Translations under genes and position numbers: made by a program
NCBI GenBank assembly: GCA_023807065.1
Contig: JAJJLU010000600.1
Location: 1 to 27,922 of the forward strand
Source: Isotricha intestinalis
Taxonomy: Eukaryota; Ciliophora; Litostomatea; Vestibuliferida; Isotrichidae
DNA: 27,922 nt
Direction of reading: 5' to 3'
Part shown: positions 19,059 through 27,421 of the stretch, one piece after another
Layout: each line of letters starts with the position of its first letter
Numbering within the stretch: the stretch's first letter is position 1
The notes under the pieces: generated by a model
Databases searched by the model: none
What the model was told of the DNA's origin: nothing
Seen by the model: only the letters and a program-made list of their open reading frames with translations

Positions 19059-19814
19059 ATGAAAAGAAAACATAAGTATTTTGAAAAAGATAAAAAGCAA
19101 ATAACAGTTCATTTACATAAATATAAAAATAAAACATCATTGCATTCTAAAGCAGAAAATAATAGTTATTATGATGATTTTTTAAATGAATTACAAAAAG
19201 AAATTGAACATGATAAAGAAGTAACAAAGAAAACAAACAAGAATCTTTTTCAAAAAAATATGACTTTAAAAATTAATAGTCCAAAAAATAAAAATAATGC
19301 TCAAAAAAATAAATTTAAATTTGAAGAAAGAAATGAGAAAAATGAAATGAATCAATCAGAAATGAATAATTATAATAATAATAACAATAATGATTATAAT
19401 AATAATTATAATAATAATGAGAATAATAATAATTATAATAATTATAATGATAATAATAATATTAATGATAATAATAATAATGATAATGATAATAATAATG
19501 ATAATGTTTTAACAATAAATAATACAAGGAAAAATTTACATAAATCTAATCTTCAAATTCGACCTCATAGATTATATAGTGATAACGCAATGTTAAAAAA
19601 AACTCATTTTTTATTATCTGAAAAAATAAAAAGTAAATATTTTAAAGAACCAGCTTTAAAAGAAAACAATTCTAATAATAGCAATAAAAATTATAATCTA
19701 AATGATAATTCTATAAAAGATAATACCAGTAAAAACAATAATAATAGTAAAAATGATATAATTTATAAAATTGAAAATAAAAAAAAATGTTTTCTCTGTA
19801 TTCCTTGTTTTTAA
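19059..19814 (+). CDS. Asn-tract protein with C-terminal Cys cluster
   Basis: The 251-residue protein is not recognised. The N-terminus is very basic (MKRKHKYFEKDKKQ) and followed by an acidic helix (DDFLNELQKEIEHDKE). Residues 102-150 are almost all Asn with Asp and Tyr, encoded by AAT repeats. A second ordered patch, about 164-205, is basic (LQIRPHRLYSDNAMLKKTH). The protein ends in a basic stretch and then KCFLCIPCF, three Cys among hydrophobics. By analogy with palmitoylated tails I infer C-terminal lipid anchoring, so it may be membrane-bound without a transmembrane helix. The last Cys is only one residue from the end, so it is not a normal CaaX box. Confidence 0.68.
   Translation: MKRKHKYFEKDKKQITVHLHKYKNKTSLHSKAENNSYYDDFLNELQKEIEHDKEVTKKTNKNLFQKNMTLKINSPKNKNNAQKNKFKFEERNEKNEMNQSEMNNYNNNNNNDYNNNYNNNENNNNYNNYNDNNNINDNNNNDNDNNNDNVLTINNTRKNLHKSNLQIRPHRLYSDNAMLKKTHFLLSEKIKSKYFKEPALKENNSNNSNKNYNLNDNSIKDNTSKNNNNSKNDIIYKIENKKKCFLCIPCF
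19362..19503. repeat. AAT-rich microsatellite (poly-Asn)
   Basis: An imperfect run of AAT triplets broken by GAT and TAT codons encodes the Asn tract of the protein at 19059-19814. It stays in frame throughout, as expected for trinucleotide slippage under coding selection. Confidence 0.9.
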
Positions 19815-20015
19815 ACCTTTATCTTTTTTAAATATAATTTGTATAGCAACTAATTCTTTAAAAAAAATATAAATAAAATATTTTTTTGTATTTACTACAT
19901 TATTCTTATTAATTTTATTTTAATTATTTTTTTTAATTTGAAGTTATTTTAAATTAAAAAAATAAAATATATCGATCTTTGTATTTATTGGATTGTTTAA
20001 ATTAAATTTATTTAA

Positions 20016-20971
20016 ATGTGTTTTAGAAATTATCCTTTTAATAATGAAAATGATTCAAAGCCATTTAAAAAAATTGATGAAATAAAAGAAGATAAAAATA
20101 AAGTATGTAATATATCAAATATAAAAAAAACTGAAGAAATAAATGAAAATTATATTTCACCAAAATATAAAAATAAAGATTCTATATTAAGTAATTCTAC
20201 ATCTTCTTCTTTTAAAGCATTGTAAAAATAATATTTTTAATTTTTTAGAAATTTTCAAAGTCCAAAAACTTTATTAACTCCAAATATAATTTCAAAACAA
20301 AATACAAATCAAAATAATTTTCAAATATTATCAAAATTAATTTATGAAAAGAGTATTAATTATTTTAATTAAATTGTTTTAGATAATAAATATTATACTC
20401 CAAGTTTTAAAAATATAAAAGTTATTTATTGTGAAAATTTAAAAGATAATTATATTGGAAAAGATATATTTAATAGAAAAAAATAGATTTAATATAAAAA
20501 TTTTTTAAATAAAAAATCTATTTTAAAATAATTTAGAAAAAAATAATAAAATTTGTAGTTGTTCAAAAACAAAATATATAACAAAATATTGTGAATAATG
20601 AATATTGTATAAATTGCAAATACATTGATTGTTTTAATAAACCATTTTTTACAAAAAAAAATATAAAAGATGAAACAATTTATGTGACATGTACATGTAC
20701 AAAATCAAATTGTAATAAAAAATATTGTGAATGTTATAAATTAGGAGAAAAATGTAATATTAATTGTAGATGTGTTAATTGTTTAAATTACGGAGAAGAG
20801 AAAAATAATAAAAAAAAATTATTTTTTAAATATTCAATGGAAAGAATTAGTATATTAATTCAAAATAAAAAAATATATATTGATATTAAACCAATTTATG
20901 AAGAAAATAATATTTCTTTTCGTGATTCTTCGATTAATACTACTTTTATGGTTATTAATGAAAAAAAATGA
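20016..20971 (+). CDS. Tesmin/LIN54-type CXC protein, frame disrupted
   Basis: This gene encodes a CRC/CXC (tesmin, TSO1, LIN54) DNA-binding protein, known in other eukaryotes to bind CHR promoter elements of cell-cycle genes. Three exons join cleanly: 20016-20221, 20249-20352 and 20383-20483, through two GT-AG introns. They encode a Ser/Asn-rich N-terminus with TLLTPN and [14 protein letters not shown]. The frame then hits TAG at 20484. A second block in another frame (20537-20595) gives [17 protein letters not shown], the start of a first CXC repeat. A third frame (20582-20971) gives [13 protein letters not shown] and then an intact second repeat, [18 protein letters not shown]...[10 protein letters not shown]. 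Two expected Cys of the first repeat are Tyr (TAT for TGT). With standard splicing these blocks cannot be joined, so this is a sequencing indel, an unusual intron plus frameshift, or a decaying gene. The frame-2 block has no in-frame ATG at its start. Confidence 0.6.
20222..20248 (+). other. Intron 1 of the CXC gene (27 nt)
   Basis: GTAAAAAT...TTTTTTAG, 27 nt, splits a Leu codon (TT|A). Removing it turns a stop at 20223 into a continuing frame with [12 protein letters not shown]. The size and A/T-rich body fit the tiny introns known in ciliates. Confidence 0.82.
20353..20382 (+). other. Intron 2 of the CXC gene (30 nt)
   Basis: GTATTAAT...TTGTTTTAG, 30 nt, after the first base of a codon (A|AT, Asn). 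Although 30 is a multiple of three, it contains an in-frame TAA, and removal joins LIYEK to [11 protein letters not shown]. Confidence 0.8.
20474..20545. repeat. 12-bp direct repeat with internal hairpin
   Basis: TAGAAAAAAATA occurs at 20474-20485 and exactly again at 20534-20545, 60 bp apart. Inside, AAAATAGATTT (20480-20490) pairs perfectly with AAATCTATTTT (20514-20524). The segment falls where the CXC gene frame breaks. It could be part of an unusual intron or an insertion; no GT exists between 20461 and the TAG at 20536 to serve as a normal donor. Confidence 0.6.
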
Positions 20972-21234
20972 TAAATAAAAAAAGAAATAGATTCTTTTGT
21001 TTAAATAAAAAATATAATTTTTAATATAATACAACAATCAAAATATAAGAATAAAAATTTCAATTTAATACATTTATATTTTATTTAATATTTTTCTTTA
21101 CATTTTTTATGGTTAATTTACCTGTTTTTTCCTATATTCTTTAATAAACTTCTCCTCCTAATGTATTTAATGTTATTCATAATAATGAAAAAAATTATTT
21201 AAATTAATATTTATTATATTATTTTTACTTTAAA

Positions 21235-22743
21235 TTATTTAAAAGACCCAGTAGCATTATATTTTTCTCTTAATTTATTTAATTCTTCTAAAGTTTCAGG
21301 TTTTAGTTGTTTTAATTTTTCATTAATTTCTTTTTTTAAAATATCAGGTTTACATTTATCTAAAGCAAAATAAAAATTTAACATATCACTTGATAAATTA
21401 CTATATTTACTTTCTAAAGCTTTATATTCAGATTTTTGATTATTTTTTCCAATTTTTTTTTTATCATTATTTTCATTATCAGAATAATCACTTTCATGAT
21501 GATTATTATTATTATCTAAAACTTCAAAAGGATTAATTCCAGTATCTTTAGCAACACTAGATAAAATATTATCATCTTTATAATTAATAGCAACAATTTT
21601 CATTTCTTCAGGAACAAAAACTTGTTCTTTGAAAAATTTTTTTTGTTGTTCTAAAATTTTTTTTTTTTCATCTGGAGGAGCTAATTCATCAGAAGACATA
21701 TTGACTAATTTCTCTGGTAATATTTGAGCTAATAATATTTTTCCTCTTAATTCTGTATTCCTAATATCATTTAAATGTTGACATAATTGAATTAATTTTT
21801 TCTTATAATTTATACTATTTGAATTTCTGTCAATTGAAAAAATTATTGTTTCTATTTCTATTGATAATTTATTTGCAAATTTGATTGAATCTTCTTCATT
21901 TTTTACTTCTTCATAAGTAATTGCTCTTTTATTTTCAGGAAGAGAAAACCAAAAATCATTTTTTTTTAATTTTAATTCTTCAATTCCATAAAGTAAAATA
22001 TATAATATTTGATTTCTTGTATTTTTCCTTATTTTATCAGATTCATTTCTACTTAGAGAAAGCATATTGGATTCTTTTTCAATTAAATCTATTCTTCTAA
22101 ATAAATATTTCCTATTTTCTTCAGGTAAATTTTTAAACCTTTCATCATTTAAACTTTTATTATTTTCATCATCTCTTTCTCTTTTTTTCCCTAAATTATT
22201 TTTTTCTTTGACAAATTTTAATTGATTTTGATTTAATTGATTAGAAATGATATTTTGACAAGTATCATTACAACATTTTTTCATTCCAGATTTTAAATAG
22301 CATTCAATATGAAAATAATCACCGCATTTTTTGCAAATATCATATTCAATATCAGGATTAAATAATTTATGACAATAACACATTGGATCTAATTCAGGAC
22401 GAGCTTCACCTTCTGATTTATTATAAACTTGTCTATAAAAATAAATTCCATGATCTGTTTTTTTTAATTTTCTCTGTATATATTGATTAAAATGTATTAC
22501 TTCACATTTTGATATTATACATTCAAAATATTCTTTTTCTGTTGTGTTTGTCTTATATATTTCATTTATTGAATTATACTCTTTTCTTCCTCCTACAGTA
22601 TCTTCTGGAAATATAAATGATACATAACGAAATGTTGAGTCTGGAAATATTTTCTCTATTTTTCCTACTCGACGACCTGATTTTTCATCCTCTGTTTTTA
22701 TTATTACATAATCATCTACTTTGAAATCTTTTAGTTTTTGCAT
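21235..22743 (-). CDS. BAH-PHD-TFS2M chromatin/transcription protein
   Basis: The 502-residue protein combines three domains. A BAH-like domain at about 1-110 starts KVDDYVIIKTEDEK and includes KIEKIFPD and EYFECIISKCEVIHFNQYI. A PHD finger at about 121-163 has C122, C124, C137, C140, H145, C148, a Cys pair at 157/158 and C162. A TFIIS central-like domain (TFS2M) at about 238-365 runs from KIRKNTRNQILYILLYG to LRGKILLAQILPEKLVNMS and SSDELAPPDEKK. BAH-PHD pairs read histone H3 methylation (plant SHL/EBS); PHD-TFS2M proteins (yeast Bye1, PHF3, DIDO) dock on RNA polymerase II. I infer a nuclear protein linking a histone mark to transcript elongation. The Lys/Arg-rich KKRERDD near 186 may be a nuclear localisation signal. 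The C-terminus is acidic and then helical. Confidence 0.88.
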   Translation of the reverse strand: MQKLKDFKVDDYVIIKTEDEKSGRRVGKIEKIFPDSTFRYVSFIFPEDTVGGRKEYNSINEIYKTNTTEKEYFECIISKCEVIHFNQYIQRKLKKTDHGIYFYRQVYNKSEGEARPELDPMCYCHKLFNPDIEYDICKKCGDYFHIECYLKSGMKKCCNDTCQNIISNQLNQNQLKFVKEKNNLGKKRERDDENNKSLNDERFKNLPEENRKYLFRRIDLIEKESNMLSLSRNESDKIRKNTRNQILYILLYGIEELKLKKNDFWFSLPENKRAITYEEVKNEEDSIKFANKLSIEIETIIFSIDRNSNSINYKKKLIQLCQHLNDIRNTELRGKILLAQILPEKLVNMSSDELAPPDEKKKILEQQKKFFKEQVFVPEEMKIVAINYKDDNILSSVAKDTGINPFEVLDNNNNHHESDYSDNENNDKKKIGKNNQKSEYKALESKYSNLSSDMLNFYFALDKCKPDILKKEINEKLKQLKPETLEELNKLREKYNATGSFK

Positions 22744-23022
22744 TTTTTTTATCTTTTTATTTATTTTATTTGGACAATTTATTAAGATTATTTTTTGAAT
22801 TTTAAATTTATTTTTTTTATTAGAAAGTTAAATTTTTTTATTGGAGAAAGTATTATTTAATATATTATATGAAATGAAAATGTTCTTTATTTAATAAAAA
22901 AAATATTTAATGATTAAAATTAAATTAATAAAGAGAAATTATTCTTTCAAAAATTCAAATATTCAATAAAAAATAAATATAAATATATAAAATATTTATA
23001 ATTATATATTAAGGAAAAAAAT

Positions 23023-24594
23023 ATGTTAATGAATTATTTAATAGGAAAAAAATCAGATAGATTTATCTCAGCAAGAAGTTCAGAAAGAGATATAAAATTA
23101 GAAAAATTTAAAGTAAATGACTTATCTCAAACATATAATATAAAAACATTATTTACTCCAAAAAATAAATCTCAAATGAAAAGTAGAATACCATCAATAA
23201 TAAATGATGAAAATTCATTTTCTCAAAAAATATATTTAGACTTATTAAAATCTCAAATTTTTGAAAATAAATCTTCATATAAAAAATCACCAAATGCTTC
23301 AAATAAAATATCATATAATAATTCAAATAATAAAGAAACTTTTTCTCCAAATAAAAAAGAAATAATAAAAAATTTAACCAATACTTTTAATAAAATGAGT
23401 TCAGATAAAAAAATAAATAAACCATATTCAAAAACAAAAAATATAAATTATAAAATAAGATATCATCAAGCCAATAAATTATTAAAAAAGCAATTATTTG
23501 AAGAAAGTACAAATAAAAAAAAGAATTTTTCATCATTTCTGAATTTAGAAATAGAAGAAAAAGAATCAACTTTAAATTACCTTCGTCAAAAAAACATTCC
23601 AAAAACAGCATATAAAGTATTAGATGCTCCGAATTTAAAAGATGATTTTTATTTACATTTATTAGATTGGTCATCTCATAATATTTTAGCAGTAGGATTA
23701 GAAAATAAATTATATATATGGAATGGAAAATTATTTACAGTTACTTTAGTATCTTCCTTAGAAAAAAAAATGAGTGAAGAAAATGATTATTATTCTTCAA
23801 TTTCATGGAATTACACAAATAATTATTTAATTTCAGGAACAAAAAGTGGTGTAATAGAAATATATGATGAAACAACATTAAAACCAATAAAAACTATAAA
23901 ATCATTTGATGATAGAATAGGAGTAATATCTCCATATAATACATCTCCAAATATATTTTCATGTGGATCTCAAGATATGACAATTCGAACATTTGATATA
24001 AGAGAAAAGGATTATCCGATAAGAATATATAAGGGACATAAACAAGAAGTATGTGGATTAAAATGGTCAACTGATGATAGGAGATTAGCATCAGGAGGAA
24101 ATGATAATAAATTATTTATATGGAATTCTTCAAAGGAAGAATATGAAGAAAAAATAAATGCACATGTAAGTGCAATTAAAGCAATTGATTGGTCACCTTA
24201 TCGTTATGGTTATTTATTAACTGGAGGAGGAACTCAAGATCAAATATTAAAATTATGGAATATTAATAATATGACTTTAATTGATTCTATTGATACTTCT
24301 AGTCAAATTTGTAATGTTGCTTATAGTAAAATTTCAAAAGAATTTATTTCTAGTCATGGTTACACTGATAATTATATTTTAATTTGGGATGCTGAAAAAA
24401 TGGATGTTAAAGCTACTCTTAAAGGACATAAAGATAGAGTCATTTATTTTAGTCTTGGACCTGATTCAAGAAAAGTTGTTACTGGAGCTGGAGATGAAAC
24501 TATTAGGTTTTGGGAAGTTTTTGGAGTCAACCAAAAATCTTCTGAGAATTGTAAAGATAATAATATTTTTAATTTTTGTGATGATGTTAGATAA
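23023..24594 (+). CDS. Cdc20/Cdh1 (Fizzy-family) APC/C activator
   Basis: The 523-residue protein pairs a 190-residue N-terminus with a seven-blade WD40 propeller. Near the start is DRFISAR (12-18), matching the C-box D-R-F/Y-I-P-x-R except Ser for Pro. The propeller begins with AYKVLDAPNLKDDFYLHLLDW and holds the family signatures GHKQEVCGLKWS (338-349), LASGGNDN, AIKAIDWSP, LLTGGGTQDQILKLWN and FISSHGYTDNYILIWD. The C-terminus is DDVR, close to the Ile-Arg tail that docks on APC3 and APC10. The protein recruits substrates to the anaphase-promoting complex and so times mitosis and G1. No KEN box and no clear spindle-checkpoint motif is visible. The very short sequence before the C-box is unusual and favours Cdh1/Fzr or meiotic Ama1-like types, but I cannot separate these. 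TAA is followed directly by TGA. Confidence 0.93.
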   Translation: MLMNYLIGKKSDRFISARSSERDIKLEKFKVNDLSQTYNIKTLFTPKNKSQMKSRIPSIINDENSFSQKIYLDLLKSQIFENKSSYKKSPNASNKISYNNSNNKETFSPNKKEIIKNLTNTFNKMSSDKKINKPYSKTKNINYKIRYHQANKLLKKQLFEESTNKKKNFSSFLNLEIEEKESTLNYLRQKNIPKTAYKVLDAPNLKDDFYLHLLDWSSHNILAVGLENKLYIWNGKLFTVTLVSSLEKKMSEENDYYSSISWNYTNNYLISGTKSGVIEIYDETTLKPIKTIKSFDDRIGVISPYNTSPNIFSCGSQDMTIRTFDIREKDYPIRIYKGHKQEVCGLKWSTDDRRLASGGNDNKLFIWNSSKEEYEEKINAHVSAIKAIDWSPYRYGYLLTGGGTQDQILKLWNINNMTLIDSIDTSSQICNVAYSKISKEFISSHGYTDNYILIWDAEKMDVKATLKGHKDRVIYFSLGPDSRKVVTGAGDETIRFWEVFGVNQKSSENCKDNNIFNFCDDVR

Positions 24595-24753
24595 TGATAA
24601 ATTTATAATTTTATATATCAAATTTAATGAATTTTTTTTTTTATTTTTTTTTTCTTTTAAAAAGGAAAGTAAATTTTTTTAATGTTAAATAAATTACTTT
24701 ATATATTTTTTTTTAAAATTAAAAAAAAAAATTAGTTTTAAATAAAAAAAAAT

Positions 24754-25920
24754 TTATTTTCTCCCAAATCTACCATAAACATAACCATGTAAAGTATCAT
24801 TAGCTTTTTTAATTTCAGCATTTTCATCTAACATTTTTGTATTTTTTTTAATTAATTTTTTATTTTCTTTATTAGAATATTTTAAATCTTCTTTAGTTTT
24901 TCCTAATTCATTATTTACTTGTTCTAAAGCTTGTTTAAGTACATCATTCATTTTAATTAATTCATTTTGATCTTTTTCACTGGTTATATTAACTTCTTTT
25001 AATTTATCAATAATAGAATTTAATTCATTTTTTTCTTTATTAACATTTTCTTCAAATTGTTTAAAATTATTTTCTCTTTCTTGAATAACTCTTAAATATT
25101 TTTCTTTACTATCACTAAAACCATCATTTAATTTTGAAATAGTCATTTCATAATTTCCAATTATTTTTTCTTTTTCACATTGATATATATTATTTATTTC
25201 TTCTATTTTTTTCTTATAAAAACATTCCATTCTATTTTTTTCATTATATAAATTTTCTAAATCATAATTTAAATTATTTATTTCATTACAATATTCTTCT
25301 TTATTTTTATTAATTATTATTTCATATTCTTTATTTTTATTATTTAAATCTAATATTATTTCTTTTTGTTTATTAACTTCTTCCATTAAAAATTGTATTT
25401 GAGAATCTTTTTCAGAAATAATATTTGTTATCTCTTTTTTATGTTCAACATTTATTTTCTCTAAATCATTTTTATTTTTTGAATTCAATTCATTTAAATG
25501 TTGATGAAGATAATCAATTCTTTCTTCCAAATTTTTTTTAGTTGAATTTAAATCTTTTGTCAATTCAATTATTTTTTTTTTTAAATCATTTTTTTCTTTT
25601 TCATAAATTTCTTTAATTTCATTAACATATTTTTTACTCATAAATTCAGTAGGAGTATTATTAATATATGAATTAGATATATTATTTTCAATATTATTAT
25701 TTAAATTAGAAGGATTACAATCAATATTAGAAAGAGAAGAAAAATTATTTTGTAAATTATTAGGAATTTGTTTCATATTTGGATTTATAAAAATTCTTTG
25801 GTGATTTAATTTTGTTGGAAGTGAATGAAGATATGTATCACATCCTGCACAAAATGAACTTAAACAATTATTACATTTAAAATCTGCTACTTTTACTTTA
25901 CATCTTGCACAAACTTCCAT
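24754..25920 (-). CDS. B-box zinc finger coiled-coil protein
   Basis: The 388-residue protein starts with a B-box type zinc finger: C4, C7, C16, C19, C24, C27, H32 and H40 in CARCKVKVADFKCNNC and FCAGCDTYLHSL. An Asn/Ser-rich linker (about 45-95) leads to a nearly continuous coiled coil (about 97-370) rich in Glu, Lys and Leu heptads. The tail is short and basic, GYVYGRFGRK. B-boxes usually bind proteins; with a long coiled coil this suggests a scaffold or an oligomeric cytoskeletal protein. There is no RING finger in front, so it is not a complete TRIM ubiquitin ligase. It is divergent from the second SRPBCC-like gene across 67 bp. Confidence 0.88.
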   Translation of the reverse strand: MEVCARCKVKVADFKCNNCLSSFCAGCDTYLHSLPTKLNHQRIFINPNMKQIPNNLQNNFSSLSNIDCNPSNLNNNIENNISNSYINNTPTEFMSKKYVNEIKEIYEKEKNDLKKKIIELTKDLNSTKKNLEERIDYLHQHLNELNSKNKNDLEKINVEHKKEITNIISEKDSQIQFLMEEVNKQKEIILDLNNKNKEYEIIINKNKEEYCNEINNLNYDLENLYNEKNRMECFYKKKIEEINNIYQCEKEKIIGNYEMTISKLNDGFSDSKEKYLRVIQERENNFKQFEENVNKEKNELNSIIDKLKEVNITSEKDQNELIKMNDVLKQALEQVNNELGKTKEDLKYSNKENKKLIKKNTKMLDENAEIKKANDTLHGYVYGRFGRK

Positions 25921-25987
25921 TTTTTTATTTTTATATTTTTAATAATTTTTTATTTTTTAATTTTTTTTACTTTTTAATTTATATTTA
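25921..25987. promoter_or_regulatory. 67-bp divergent intergenic region
   Basis: Only 67 bp, mostly T runs on the plus strand, separate the start codons of the B-box gene (minus) and the SRPBCC-like gene (plus). Both promoters must lie here. No factor site is recognisable. Confidence 0.45.
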
Positions 25988-26902
25988 ATGGAATATAGTG
26001 AACAAGGAATTGTTATTCCAATAAATACGAAAAAAGAAAATTTATTGAAAGCTATTAAAAATTTAAGTTATTTTACATATTATATGAGAGATTTTTCAAA
26101 ATCTTTGGTTAAATATCCTTTTTTTTTAAAAGGCAATCCAAAAGAAGATGAAGGAGCAACTTATTTTCAAATTTATGATGAATATGTCAAAGTTTATATA
26201 AGAATAAAAACTTTAATTGAAACAGATTATTTTATTAAAATTGTTTATCAAGCTTATAAAAGTATTCCAACTTCTTTTGAATTTGAATATATTATTAATA
26301 TTTTTTTTACTGGAATTGATAATTGTATTCTTTTTTCTAATTTTAGATATTCTAAAAAAATTTCTCTTCCTAGAATTTCATTTTATGAAGAAAGAGAAAG
26401 AAGAAAAAAAATTTTTTTAAAAATTCTAAGGAAAATAGCAGAGAATGATTTAGATAAAATTCACATTTCTGAAATTTTAATTAATGCTCCTTTTAAATTA
26501 GTCAATGATATTTTTTTAAATATGAAATTAATAAATAAATATGTAAATTTTTTTGGAGACATTATTAATTATGAAGGTAATATTATTAAAGAAAAAATGA
26601 ATATTGACATTTATAGAAAAAATAATAATAAAAAGGAATTTTGTTATAAAGTATTTATTGAAAAAATAGAAAGATTTGATAAAGAAACAGTTTTTATTTT
26701 TCAAAAAGAAAATGATATTAAAGAAAATATAACTTTAATTATTTATGGTGATCAAGGTAATAGTATGTTTTATTTGTTTAATAAATTTAATACAAGAATT
26801 TCTCAAAATTTTTTAAATAGTTTAAATGAACGAAAAGAATTTATGTTATTTAAATTAAAAAGAATCATTGAAAATTATTATAAAAGTCAAACAAAAATGT
26901 AA
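25988..26902 (+). CDS. Double SRPBCC/START-like domain protein, second copy
   Basis: The 304-residue protein has two alpha/beta halves, about 5-150 and 155-304. The second half opens DKIHISEILINAPFKLVND, a strand, a linker and an amphipathic helix, as at the start of SRPBCC/START/Bet v 1 folds. It ends with a long helix (FLNSLNERKEFMLFKLKRI). Length, two-part layout and end helix match the protein at 297-1316, which lacks only the lead match because it has an extra Asn-rich N-terminus. I infer that both belong to one protist family, with low identity. By fold it should hold a hydrophobic ligand; no specific function can be given. There is no signal peptide or membrane helix. Confidence 0.72.
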   Translation: MEYSEQGIVIPINTKKENLLKAIKNLSYFTYYMRDFSKSLVKYPFFLKGNPKEDEGATYFQIYDEYVKVYIRIKTLIETDYFIKIVYQAYKSIPTSFEFEYIINIFFTGIDNCILFSNFRYSKKISLPRISFYEERERRKKIFLKILRKIAENDLDKIHISEILINAPFKLVNDIFLNMKLINKYVNFFGDIINYEGNIIKEKMNIDIYRKNNNKKEFCYKVFIEKIERFDKETVFIFQKENDIKENITLIIYGDQGNSMFYLFNKFNTRISQNFLNSLNERKEFMLFKLKRIIENYYKSQTKM

Positions 26903-27421
26903 ATATTTTATTCTGTATAAAAATATATCTTATTTTATAAATAAGAAATTTTTCCAAATAAACAAATTTATTTTTTATAAACAAAGGAGGAATTGTCATT
27001 ATATAGTATAAAAAATAATATGAATATATAAGCTTTTATTTTTTTGGTATTTTTTATCTTTTGTCATTTTGAATTATTATTTGTGAATTTCAAGAATTTT
27101 TAATTAATTTTTGAAAAAAATATAAATTATTTTAATTCTAATTATTTTAAAATTTTGAAATATTAAAAAAACAACACTGATTTAAATAATTTAAATACTA
27201 TAATATAAGAAAATTATTTTAGGGTGTTAAAAAAAAAAACATGAAACAAAAAAAAAGAAATTAATTATGAAATTAGTTGTAAAAATAATACATAATATTT
27301 AAATTATTCTAATAACATTCTTATAATCATAACAAAATAAAAATTGTTCAAATATCAAAATAAAAAAATCAAAAATAACTTTTACACCAATAAATAAATA
27401 AAAAAACATATAAAAAAAAAT
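26903..27421. other. 519-bp spacer, nothing identified
   Basis: The longest gene-free stretch, between two converging genes. It is A/T-rich with homopolymer runs. I checked for ORFs on both strands, tRNA-like arms and tandem repeats and see none. The slightly GC-richer patches (acaaaggaggaattgtcatt near 26982 and agggtgtt near 27221) are too short to interpret. It should hold two 3' UTRs. Confidence 0.5.

Noticed and set aside
20596..20600. Euplotes-type programmed +1 frameshift as the full explanation of the CXC gene
   Set aside because: A +1 slip at GAA TAA would fit the second break, but the first break has several further stops in the target frame before 20527, so frameshifting alone cannot restore the gene.
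20855..21037. Minus-strand 60-aa ORF
   Set aside because: Antisense to the end of the CXC gene; Phe/Ile/Tyr-rich shadow.
23153..24091. Three minus-strand ORFs (23153-23350, 23387-23674, 23894-24091) under the Cdc20/Cdh1 gene
   Set aside because: They are antisense to a well-recognised WD40 gene and read as Phe/Leu/Tyr-rich shadows with no domain.
24389..24682. Plus-strand ORF overlapping the 3' end of the Cdc20/Cdh1 gene
   Set aside because: It is an alternative frame of the same DNA; the WD40 frame is clearly the coding one.
26217..26420. Hydrophobic 67-aa ORF inside the second SRPBCC-like gene
   Set aside because: Same-strand shadow in another frame, almost all Leu/Phe/Ile, as expected from T-rich codons.
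26903..27421. Hidden RNA gene in the long spacer
   Set aside because: No GC-rich arms, no tRNA-like boxes and no stable helices were seen by eye.
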